Shown: positions 57,266-64,000 of the stretch, piece after piece
How positions within the stretch are numbered: the stretch's first letter is position 1
How the letters are laid out: the number at the start of each line of letters is the position of its first letter
Assembly (NCBI RefSeq): GCF_002091755.1
Contig: NZ_BDAI01000007.1
Coordinates: 62,001-126,000 of the forward strand
DNA from: Pseudomonas nitroreducens NBRC 12694
GTDB taxonomy: Bacteria; Pseudomonadota; Gammaproteobacteria; Pseudomonadales; Pseudomonadaceae
Reading direction: 5' to 3'
DNA: 64,000 nucleotides
The notes under the pieces: generated by a model
Seen by the model: the letters and a program-made list of their open reading frames with translations, nothing else
The model's database searches: none
Told to the model about the DNA's origin: nothing
Made by a program: the position numbers and the translations under genes

Positions 57266-59849
57266 GCTCGACCGTCGTGTGACCTTCGACCGCTCGTTGC
57301 TGGCGCTCGGGGTGCTGGTGGCATTGCTGCTGGTGGAGACCTTCAACGGCGCGCTGCGCTTCTATACCGACCAGGCCGGACTGTCGGCGATCGTCTACCT
57401 GCCCAAGGTGGCCTGCATCATCGCCGTGGCCTGGGAGTTGATCACCCGCCCGCAGCAGCGCGGGCTGTGGCTGTTGCTGATCCTCGCCGCGGCTTCGCTG
57501 CTGCTCGGGCGGCTGCATGGCGCCGAGTTCAAGAGCGGCTTCTTCGCCGTTTTCATTTACGCGCCGCTGCTGTTCGGCCTGCTCTGCGGCCCCTACCTGG
57601 AAATGCATCGCAAGGCGGTAGGCTGGATCATCGCCTTCTGCCTGGTCGCCTCCCTCATCGGCATCGCGCTGGACCTGCTGATCAATGTGCCGTGGAAGGG
57701 CTACACATACTCCATGGGCGGCGTCGAGGTCAGCGCCAACCGCTCCTGGAGCGCCTACGGCCTGGATCGCATCGCCGGGTTCTCGCGGATGTCCTCCAGC
57801 CTGGCGATGATGCTGGCGGTGTTCAGCCTCTACCTGGGGTCGTTCCGCCTGCCGCTGTTGGCACGCGGTCTGCTCTACGCGGTGGCGCTGGTGGGCATCG
57901 TGCTCACCACCAACAAGTCCTCCGCCGGCGCCTTCTTCCTCGCCCTGATGGTGATGAGCATTGCCCGCCAGCGCCTGCTGTTTCTGTTCGCCGCGCTGCT
58001 GGTGGTGCTCGGCGCGCTGCTGCTGCCGCTGTACGGCCTGTATGCGCAGGTCGACCCCTACCTGGCCAGCGCCACTGGCGACAACCTGATGGGGTCGATG
58101 GTGGATCGCCTGGTCAACACCTGGCCGAACCTGATCAAGGTGATGGACTACAACGGCTGGATCTACACCGGCGCCGGGCTGGGCATGACCGGCAGCGCCT
58201 ATGCCGCCTTCCCGATCTTCGGTGTCGAGCAACTGGCAGTGGCCGATAATTCGCTGCTCTACCTCTGGTGCCTGTTCGGCGTGGCCGGCGTCGCCCTCTA
58301 CCTGCTCGGGGTGCCGATGCTGATGCGCCTGCAGCGCCAGCCCGGCCAGGAAGCCCGCGCGCTGCTGGGGATCGCCTATTGCATCCTGCTGATCGGCTGG
58401 ACCAGCGACGTACTCGAATCGCCCATACCCAGCCTGTTCCTCGGCCTGGCCATCGGTCGCGCCCTGCGCCTGCCGGGTGAGGCCGCGCCGCAACCGGCGC
58501 CGCGCACCCTGCGCCTGCAGGGCGGCATGCTCAGCCTGCTGGCCTGCGCGCTGCTGATCGGCGGCCTGCTGCAATCGCCGCGCACCCTGGCCAACCAGGC
58601 GCCGGTGGAAAACCCCGGTGCAGCGGAATTCATCGTCGGCGCCAGCACCCACCAGAACATCCGCGCCGGCAACCGTGATGGCATCAATCGCCTCGGGCGC
58701 GAGGCCGGCATCACCTCGTTCCGCGACGACGCCTACTGGTCCAGCGTCGAGCGCGAGCGCGGCAAGCTGGCCATCGATGCCGCGTGGCGCGCACAGCTGC
58801 GCAGCACGCGCAGCCTGGGTATCAGCACGCTGCTGATCCTGGGCAACGAGAACCAGTTCTACGGCAATGCCAAGCCGCGCGACGACGCCTCCCGCGAGGG
58901 CTACCTGCGCTACGTGCGCTACGTGGTCCGCAGCTTCAAGGGGCAGGTCGCCTTCTACGAAGTGTGGAACGAGTGGGACTCGGAAAACGCCACCGACAAG
59001 GACTTCAGCGACGATTACCTGACCCTGGTGCGCGCCGCCGCCAAGGTGATCCGCGAGGAAGACCCGCAAGCCAAGGTGCTCGCTGGCGCCGTCACCCTCA
59101 AGGGCATCCGCCAGGGCTTCGCCGAACGCATCGCCGGTGGTGGCGTGCTCGATGTGGCCGATGGCATCTCACTGCACCCGTCGGTGTATTGCGAGGGCGA
59201 GATGTCCACGCCCGAGGCCTGGCTCAACTGGTTCCAGGGCGTCAACCAGAAGCTGGAAAACGCCGCCGGCAAGCCGGTACCGCTGTACTTCACCGAATTC
59301 AGCTGGCCGGCCCACGAAGGCGATTGCGGCATCAGCCGCGAACGCCAGGCCGCATACCTGGCCCGCGCCTATGTGCTGGTGCGCAGCCTGCCCAATGTGA
59401 AGGGCGCCTGGTGGTATGACCTGGTGGACGACGGCATCGACCGCACGGACATGGAACACAACTTCGGCCTGCTCACCGCCAGCGGCCAACCCAAGCCGGC
59501 CTACCACGCCATGGCCAGCGTCGCCGACATCATCGGCCGCTACCGCTTCGTCGGCCGCGTGCCCAACCAGGACCCGAACGTCTACCTGCTGCGCTTCGCC
59601 AAGGCCAGCGAGGAAATCCTGGTGGCCTGGACCCTGGGCCACGAACAGACCCTGAACATCACCAGCAAGCCCGGCAGCAGCGACACCCTCTGGCGCCTCG
59701 ACACCGTGGAGGGCATCGCCCGCCGCGAGGGCCGGCCGGTGCCCTGGCAATGCCCCGCAGGCGGCGGCGATTGCCAGGCCAGCATCCGCATCGACGAGTC
59801 GCCCACCCTGGTGCGCAGCGCGTCGGCCCCGCAACTGTCGCTGCGCTGA
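57234..59849 (+). CDS. Wzy-like polymerase fused to a periplasmic glycoside hydrolase
   Basis: 871 residues. Residues 1-460 are an O-antigen polymerase/ligase-like membrane region with about twelve hydrophobic segments and a large periplasmic loop near 290-340. Residues 464-871 form a (beta/alpha)8 hydrolase domain of clan GH-A, closest by eye to GH39/PslG-type proteins. EVWNEWDSE carries the predicted acid/base Glu580 and LYFTEFSWPAHEGD the predicted nucleophile Glu688, 108 residues apart as in GH39. It also has GWTSDVLESP in the membrane part. ATG 57234 follows CGGAGTCC, overlapping the GT4 gene. It is the only polymerase candidate in the operon. The domain fusion is unusual: in Psl these functions are on separate proteins. 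Confidence 0.85.
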   Translation: MELQSPYPRFELDRRVTFDRSLLALGVLVALLLVETFNGALRFYTDQAGLSAIVYLPKVACIIAVAWELITRPQQRGLWLLLILAAASLLLGRLHGAEFKSGFFAVFIYAPLLFGLLCGPYLEMHRKAVGWIIAFCLVASLIGIALDLLINVPWKGYTYSMGGVEVSANRSWSAYGLDRIAGFSRMSSSLAMMLAVFSLYLGSFRLPLLARGLLYAVALVGIVLTTNKSSAGAFFLALMVMSIARQRLLFLFAALLVVLGALLLPLYGLYAQVDPYLASATGDNLMGSMVDRLVNTWPNLIKVMDYNGWIYTGAGLGMTGSAYAAFPIFGVEQLAVADNSLLYLWCLFGVAGVALYLLGVPMLMRLQRQPGQEARALLGIAYCILLIGWTSDVLESPIPSLFLGLAIGRALRLPGEAAPQPAPRTLRLQGGMLSLLACALLIGGLLQSPRTLANQAPVENPGAAEFIVGASTHQNIRAGNRDGINRLGREAGITSFRDDAYWSSVERERGKLAIDAAWRAQLRSTRSLGISTLLILGNENQFYGNAKPRDDASREGYLRYVRYVVRSFKGQVAFYEVWNEWDSENATDKDFSDDYLTLVRAAAKVIREEDPQAKVLAGAVTLKGIRQGFAERIAGGGVLDVADGISLHPSVYCEGEMSTPEAWLNWFQGVNQKLENAAGKPVPLYFTEFSWPAHEGDCGISRERQAAYLARAYVLVRSLPNVKGAWWYDLVDDGIDRTDMEHNFGLLTASGQPKPAYHAMASVADIIGRYRFVGRVPNQDPNVYLLRFAKASEEILVAWTLGHEQTLNITSKPGSSDTLWRLDTVEGIARREGRPVPWQCPAGGGDCQASIRIDESPTLVRSASAPQLSLR

Positions 59850-59869
59850 CGCCTCGCGGAGAACCCTTC

Positions 59870-60988
59870 ATGATCGTGATCAACGCGCGTTTCCTCACCC
59901 AGCAGTTGAGCGGTGTGCAGCGCTTCGCCGAGCAGATATCGCTGTCGCTGGCACGCCTGCGCAGCGACCTGCACTTCGTGGCGCCGCCAGGGGAAATCCT
60001 CCGCCCGGAGATCGCCCGGCAACTGAACGTCGAGCAGGTCGGGCGCAACGGCGGGCACCTCTGGGAGCAGGTCGACCTGCCGCTATGGCTGGCGCGCCAC
60101 GGCCGGCCGCTGCTGGTCTCGCTGTGCAGCACGGCGCCACTGGCGTACTCGCGGCAGGTGATGACGCACCACGACATTACCTACGTGCGCCACCCGGAAA
60201 GCTTTTCCTGGAAGTTCCGCGCCCTGTACCGCGTGATGATTCCCCTGCTGCTGCGCCGCTCGCTGGCGCAGGTCACGGTCAGCGAATTCTCCCGCCAGGA
60301 GATCGCCACGCACTATGGCGTCGACCCCAAGGGCATCCATGTGATCGCCAACGCGGTGTCCGCCGAGTTCTGTACCGGCCTGGAACCGGCGACGCCCGAG
60401 CGGCCCTATGTACTGGCGGTGTCCTCGCCGGCCACGCACAAGAACTTCCAGCGGCTGATCGAAGCCTTCCGCCTGCTGGGTGAGCTGGACGTGGAGTTGC
60501 GCATCGTCGGCGCTGCCAACCGCAGCTTCGTCGACGCGCAGCTGCAGCAGAGCGGGCAGGGCGATCGCGTGCGCTGGCTGGGACGGCTGGACGACGACCA
60601 ACTGATTGAGCAGTACCGTCACGCGGCCGTCTTCGCCTTTCCGTCGCTGTATGAAGGTTTCGGCATTCCGCCGCTGGAGGCGCAGGCCTGCGGCTGCCCG
60701 GTAGTGGCGGCCAGCAGTGCCTCGATTCCCGAAGTGCTGGGCAACTCGGTGCTGTATTTCGACCCCCTCGACCCGCCCGGCATCGCTGCCGCCCTGCGCC
60801 GCGTGCTGCTCGACCACCAGCTGCGCGCCGACCTTTGCCGGCTGGGGCAGGAGAATGTCCTGCGCTACTCCTGGGACATCTCCGCCCTGCGCCTGTCGAG
60901 CTTGATCGACACCTTTCTGATGGAGCGCTCGGGCTACCCGGCGCGCTTCGACGCCAAACAGATCGCCAAGCAAGGAGGCAGATCATGA
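59870..60988 (+). CDS. GT4 family glycosyltransferase (mannosyltransferase-like)
   Basis: 372 residues of GT-B fold. The N-terminus has NARFLTQQLSGVQRFAEQIS; LCSTAPLAYSRQVMTHHDIT is the acceptor region; FPSLYEGFGIPPLEAQACGC is the E-x7-E donor motif. This profile is common in WbcX/WbpY-type alpha-mannosyl- and rhamnosyltransferases. It starts 20 bases after the fused polymerase and overlaps rmlA by 4 bases. Confidence 0.9.
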   Translation: MIVINARFLTQQLSGVQRFAEQISLSLARLRSDLHFVAPPGEILRPEIARQLNVEQVGRNGGHLWEQVDLPLWLARHGRPLLVSLCSTAPLAYSRQVMTHHDITYVRHPESFSWKFRALYRVMIPLLLRRSLAQVTVSEFSRQEIATHYGVDPKGIHVIANAVSAEFCTGLEPATPERPYVLAVSSPATHKNFQRLIEAFRLLGELDVELRIVGAANRSFVDAQLQQSGQGDRVRWLGRLDDDQLIEQYRHAAVFAFPSLYEGFGIPPLEAQACGCPVVAASSASIPEVLGNSVLYFDPLDPPGIAAALRRVLLDHQLRADLCRLGQENVLRYSWDISALRLSSLIDTFLMERSGYPARFDAKQIAKQGGRS

Positions 60989-61860
60989 AGGGCATCATCC
61001 TCGCCGGCGGCTCCGGCACCCGCCTGCACCCGATCACCCTGGGCGTGTCCAAGCAGCTGCTGCCGATCTACGACAAGCCGATGGTGTACTACCCGCTCTC
61101 GGTACTGATGCTCGCCGGCATCGACGACATCCTGCTGATCTGCACGCCCACCGACCTGCCGAACTTCCGCGCCCTGCTGGGTGACGGCGAGCAGTTCGGC
61201 GTGCAGCTGCAGTACGCCGTGCAGCCTTCGCCGGATGGCCTGGCCCAGGCCTTCCTGATCGGCGCCGAGTTCATCGGCGATGACTCGGTATGCCTGGTGC
61301 TGGGCGACAACATCTTCTACGGCCAGGGCTTCACCGAAACCCTGCGTGAAGCGGCGGCGCGCACCCAGGGCGCCACCGTGTTCGGCTACCAGGTGGCGGA
61401 CCCGGCGCGCTTCGGCGTGGTCGAGTTCGACGACCAGGGACGCGTGCTCTCCATCGAAGAGAAACCGCGCGTGCCGCGTTCGAACTACGCCGTCACCGGC
61501 CTGTATTTCTACGACAACCGTGTGGTGGAGATGGCCCGCCAGATTCGCCCTTCGGCCCGTGGCGAGCTGGAAATCACCGACATCAACAACCTCTACCTGG
61601 AGCGGGGCGAACTGCACGTGAGCCTGCTCGGTCGCGGGTTCGCCTGGCTGGACACCGGCACCCACGAATCGCTGATGGAAGCCGGCCATTTCGTGCAGAC
61701 CATCGAGCAGCGCCAGGGACTGAAGGTGGCCTGCCTTGAGGAGATCGCCTTCCAGCAGGGCTGGCTCAGCGAAACGTACCTGGCCCTGCAGGCCGAGCGG
61801 CTGAGCAAGACCGGCTATGGCCGTTACCTGCAGCAGTTGCTGCTGGACAAGCGACAGTGA
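60985..61860 (+). CDS. rmlA: Glucose-1-phosphate thymidylyltransferase
   Basis: 291 residues. Makes dTDP-glucose from dTTP and glucose-1-phosphate. LAGGSGTRLHPITLGVSKQL holds the nucleotide-binding GGSGTR (8-13) and catalytic Lys23, and LGDNIFYGQGF the metal-binding Asp. Length matches RmlA/RfbA. A strong ribosome site, AAGGAGG, lies upstream. In this operon it likely feeds the 4-aminotransferase at 47881 through an RmlB encoded elsewhere; no rmlBCD is in the window. Confidence 0.95.
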   Translation: MKGIILAGGSGTRLHPITLGVSKQLLPIYDKPMVYYPLSVLMLAGIDDILLICTPTDLPNFRALLGDGEQFGVQLQYAVQPSPDGLAQAFLIGAEFIGDDSVCLVLGDNIFYGQGFTETLREAAARTQGATVFGYQVADPARFGVVEFDDQGRVLSIEEKPRVPRSNYAVTGLYFYDNRVVEMARQIRPSARGELEITDINNLYLERGELHVSLLGRGFAWLDTGTHESLMEAGHFVQTIEQRQGLKVACLEEIAFQQGWLSETYLALQAERLSKTGYGRYLQQLLLDKRQ

Positions 61861-61870
61861 ATTCGCACCC

Positions 61871-61893
61871 GGCGAACCCGAGGCGGGTTCGCC
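61871..61893 (+). promoter_or_regulatory. Intra-operon hairpin before the initiating transferase gene
   Basis: GGCGAACCC-GAGGC-GGGTTCGCC: perfect 9-bp arms, no T-run, inside the 108-base gap between rmlA and the phosphotransferase. It could protect or process the transcript; a separate promoter in this gap is also possible. Confidence 0.5.
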
Positions 61894-61968
61894 GGCCCTG
61901 CGCCCGTTAACGGACTGCGATAACGAAGCAGCGGCACAAGGAGCGATGCCGGACATCGCGAGGTCATC

Positions 61969-63369
61969 ATGCCCAACAAGACAAAAGGAATTCTGCGTGC
62001 GCACCAGTCACTGATCTCGCTGGCGCACCGCCTGAGCGATATCCTGGTGATCGTGCTCAGCGGGGTGATTCTGCTCAGCGCCGGCAATGGCGTTCTGGAC
62101 GCACAGATCTGGGTCTCGGTGCTGCTCTGCGTCATGCTGTTCCACTGGCTCGGCGAGCTGAACCAGCTCTACGGCTCCTGGCGGGGCGAGTCGCTGCTGC
62201 GCGAGTCGCTGAGTGTCACCCTGTACTGGTCGCTGGCGTTCTTCGCCGTGCTGCTGCTGGACATCTCGCTGCGCCACGTGGAGCTGGAGGAGCCGCGCCG
62301 GCTGGGGTGGTTCGCCGCCGCGCTGCTGATCATGTGCGGCTATCGCCTGGCCATCCGCATGTTGCTGCGCGTCGCCCGGCGCCATGGCTTCAACAGCCGC
62401 AACGTGGCCATCTACGGCACCGGAGAGGTCGGTGCTCGGCTCGCCGAAACCATCCTCAATGCCCCGTGGATGGGGCTGCGCCTGATCGGCTTCTACGACG
62501 ACCGCCCGCAGCAGATGGAGCTGGGCGAGCGGGTGCCGGTAAAGGGGGATCGCCTGGCGCTGATCGAAGCCGCGCGCTCGGGGCAGATCGACAAGGTCTA
62601 CCTGACCCTGCCCCTGTCCCGCGAGCCGCTGCTCAACGAGCTGATCCGCGAGCTGTCCGATACCACGGTGTCGGTGTACCTGATCCCCGACCTGTTCATG
62701 TTCGACCTGCTGCACGCGCGCAGCGAAAGCATCAACGGCCTGGCCACCATCAGCATCTTCGACACGCCCATGGATGGCCCCAACGCCGTGCTCAAGCGTA
62801 TCGAGGACGTGGTGCTGGCCTCGCTGATCCTGCTGCTGATCGCCGTGCCCATGCTCTTCATCGCGGTGGCCGTGAAGCTCAGCTCGCGCGGCCCGGTGCT
62901 GTTCCGCCAGACCCGCTACGGCATGGATGGCCGGCCGATCCGCGTCTGGAAATTCCGCAGCATGACGGTGATGGAAGACGGCGCCGCCGTCACCCAGGCC
63001 TCGCGCAACGATTGCCGCATCACCCCGCTGGGCGCCTTCCTGCGGCGCACCTCGCTGGATGAACTGCCACAATTCTTCAACGTCTTGCTCGGCGACATGT
63101 CCGTGGTCGGCCCACGCCCCCACGCCGTGGCGCACAACGAGCAATACCGGCGTCAGGTCAGCCGCTACATGCTGCGTCACAAGGTCAAGCCGGGCATCAC
63201 CGGCTGGGCCCAGGTGAACGGCTGGCGCGGCGAAACCGACACCCTGGAGAAGATGCAGAAACGCATCGAGTTCGATCTGGACTACATCGAGAACTGGTCC
63301 GTCTGGTGGGACCTGAAGATCGTCCTGCTGACCCTGTTCAAGGGTTTCGTACACCGCAACGCCTACTGA
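61969..63369 (+). CDS. Undecaprenyl-phosphate hexose-1-phosphate transferase (WcaJ-type)
   Basis: 466 residues. Starts each polymer repeat by moving a hexose-1-phosphate (usually glucose) to undecaprenyl phosphate. Four or five N-terminal membrane segments (about 15-150), a CoA-binding-like Rossmann domain (VAIYGTGEVGARLAETIL, about 145), a fifth helix near 285 and the catalytic C-terminal domain with RTSLDELPQFFNVLLGDMSV and VGPRPHAVAHNEQYRR. KPGITGWAQVNGWRGET is also a family hallmark. Sugar choice (glucose versus galactose) is not provable from sequence. Confidence 0.93.
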   Translation: MPNKTKGILRAHQSLISLAHRLSDILVIVLSGVILLSAGNGVLDAQIWVSVLLCVMLFHWLGELNQLYGSWRGESLLRESLSVTLYWSLAFFAVLLLDISLRHVELEEPRRLGWFAAALLIMCGYRLAIRMLLRVARRHGFNSRNVAIYGTGEVGARLAETILNAPWMGLRLIGFYDDRPQQMELGERVPVKGDRLALIEAARSGQIDKVYLTLPLSREPLLNELIRELSDTTVSVYLIPDLFMFDLLHARSESINGLATISIFDTPMDGPNAVLKRIEDVVLASLILLLIAVPMLFIAVAVKLSSRGPVLFRQTRYGMDGRPIRVWKFRSMTVMEDGAAVTQASRNDCRITPLGAFLRRTSLDELPQFFNVLLGDMSVVGPRPHAVAHNEQYRRQVSRYMLRHKVKPGITGWAQVNGWRGETDTLEKMQKRIEFDLDYIENWSVWWDLKIVLLTLFKGFVHRNAY

Positions 63370-63400
63370 GTTTTCACACTCGTTTCAAGGAAGGATTGCC

Positions 63401-64000
63401 ATGAAAAACCTGCTCGCTTTCAGCTTTGTAGTCGGCAGTCTGGCGCTACAAGGCTGCGTGTTCTCCCCCGGTCAGTACATGACGGATTCCGATGTCCAGC
63501 GCGAGGCGCAGAAGCAGGGGATGAACATTACCCTCGTGCCTATCACGCCACAGGTGCTGCAGCGCCAGGAGGCCTCGTTCGCCGCCAGGCCCGGTGTGCC
63601 CGCGGAGCTGCTGAACTACCGCCCGCCGCAACAGGACTACGTGATCGGCGGCGGCGACGTACTGCTGGTGACCGTCTGGGACCACCCGGAACTGACCAGC
63701 CCCGGCTCGACCCAACAGATGGAAGCCAACGGCCGCGTGGTCGGCGCCGACGGCAACATCTTCTTCCCCTACGCCGGCGTGGTGCGAGCCGAAGGGCAGA
63801 CCCCGGCACAATTGCGTTCGAGCCTGGCTCGCCGGCTGGCGAACAAGGGCATCGTCGACCCGCAGGTGGATGTCACCGTGCTGCGCTATGCCAGCCAGCA
63901 CGTGGTGTTCTCCGGCGCCTTCCAGAACGGCGGCCAGGTCGAGCTGAACAACACGCCCACGACTCTGGTGCAGGCGGTCAGCAAAGCGGGAGTGATTGCC
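63401..64000 (+). CDS. Wza-type polysaccharide export lipoprotein (3' end outside window)
   Basis: The first 200 codons of an outer-membrane export protein. A lipoprotein signal ends LALQGC (Cys19), predicting an outer-membrane lipid anchor. The Poly_export domain follows: DYVIGGGDVLLVTVWDHPEL, then VVGADGNIFFPYAGVVRAEG, then ASQHVVFSGAFQNGGQ, the SLBB-type start. It pairs with the Wzc at 51485 to form the export channel. A good ribosome site, CAAGGAAGG, precedes the ATG; it begins 31 bases after the WcaJ-type gene. The operon continues beyond the window. Confidence 0.94.
   Translation, partial: MKNLLAFSFVVGSLALQGCVFSPGQYMTDSDVQREAQKQGMNITLVPITPQVLQRQEASFAARPGVPAELLNYRPPQQDYVIGGGDVLLVTVWDHPELTSPGSTQQMEANGRVVGADGNIFFPYAGVVRAEGQTPAQLRSSLARRLANKGIVDPQVDVTVLRYASQHVVFSGAFQNGGQVELNNTPTTLVQAVSKAGVIA

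Noticed and set aside
57614..57622. GGCGGTAGG inside the polymerase gene, resembling ops
   Set aside because: It lacks the final C of the ops core, lies within coding sequence for membrane helices, and is well explained by codon choice.
57216..59069. 617-codon antisense frame opposite the polymerase-hydrolase gene
   Set aside because: Same high-GC shadow effect; low-complexity Gln/His/Ala-rich translation with no family features and no ribosome site.
1..64000. Search by eye for tRNA, rRNA, CRISPR arrays, transposases and prophage genes
   Set aside because: None was recognised. The only repeated sequences are REP-type elements and short operator dyads.

Overview
The window is high-GC Gammaproteobacterial chromosome, almost certainly from a Pseudomonas close to the P. 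aeruginosa / nitroreducens / citronellolis group. This rests on recognisable genes (rep, a ProE-type EAL protein, pchP, glnK-amtB, sutA, the dapF-DUF484-xerC-yigB block, lptM, cyaY, rnk, class I cyaA, oscA-sbp-cysTWA, desA) in an order that I recall from P. aeruginosa. That comparison is from memory, not a search. No rRNA, tRNA, CRISPR array or insertion sequence was seen.

1-30 kb is mostly core: the 3' end-truncated rep helicase, a c-di-GMP phosphodiesterase, a MATE pump with a divergent LysR regulator, an AraC regulator, secreted phosphorylcholine phosphatase, a TlpA-like membrane thioredoxin, a MocR regulator facing a DUF1127 gene, RidA, ComM, UbiK, the nitrogen-sensing pair glnK-amtB behind a sigma54/NtrC-type promoter, YjbQ, SutA, the xerC-dapF block, a lysA copy reduced to its two ends by a large in-frame internal deletion, lptM, an AraC regulator, cyaY, rnk, cyaA, corA and ppk2.

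30-36 kb is accessory and regulatory: an outer-membrane barrel, a Crp/Fnr regulator, an Mpo1-like protein, an XRE/MmyB regulator divergent from a small membrane protein, a TetR regulator divergent from an SDR plus DsbA-family isomerase operon, and a TauE/SafE permease. REP-type inverted repeats punctuate this part. 36.3-45.4 kb holds the sulfate uptake operon with oscA, a membrane PAS-PAS-GGDEF-EAL protein, the fatty-acid desaturase desA and a PAS-GGEEF diguanylate cyclase.

45.4-64 kb is the most interesting part: a roughly 1 kb AT-richer leader followed by a single long + strand exopolysaccharide operon that runs off the window. It encodes a flavoprotein, a VioA/DesI-type sugar 4-aminotransferase, a Wzx flippase, a GT2, a Wzc-type co-polymerase/tyrosine kinase, a WbqC-like protein, an RfaH-like antiterminator, a second GT2, a GT4, a Wzy-type polymerase fused to a periplasmic glycoside hydrolase, another GT4, RmlA, a WcaJ-type initiating phosphotransferase and a Wza-type exporter. 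The leader carries two exact copies of the ops core GGCGGTAGC in JUMPStart-like context, so the operon appears to supply its own RfaH-class elongation factor and the site that recruits it. The polymerase-hydrolase fusion suggests that synthesis and trimming of the polymer are coupled in one membrane protein.
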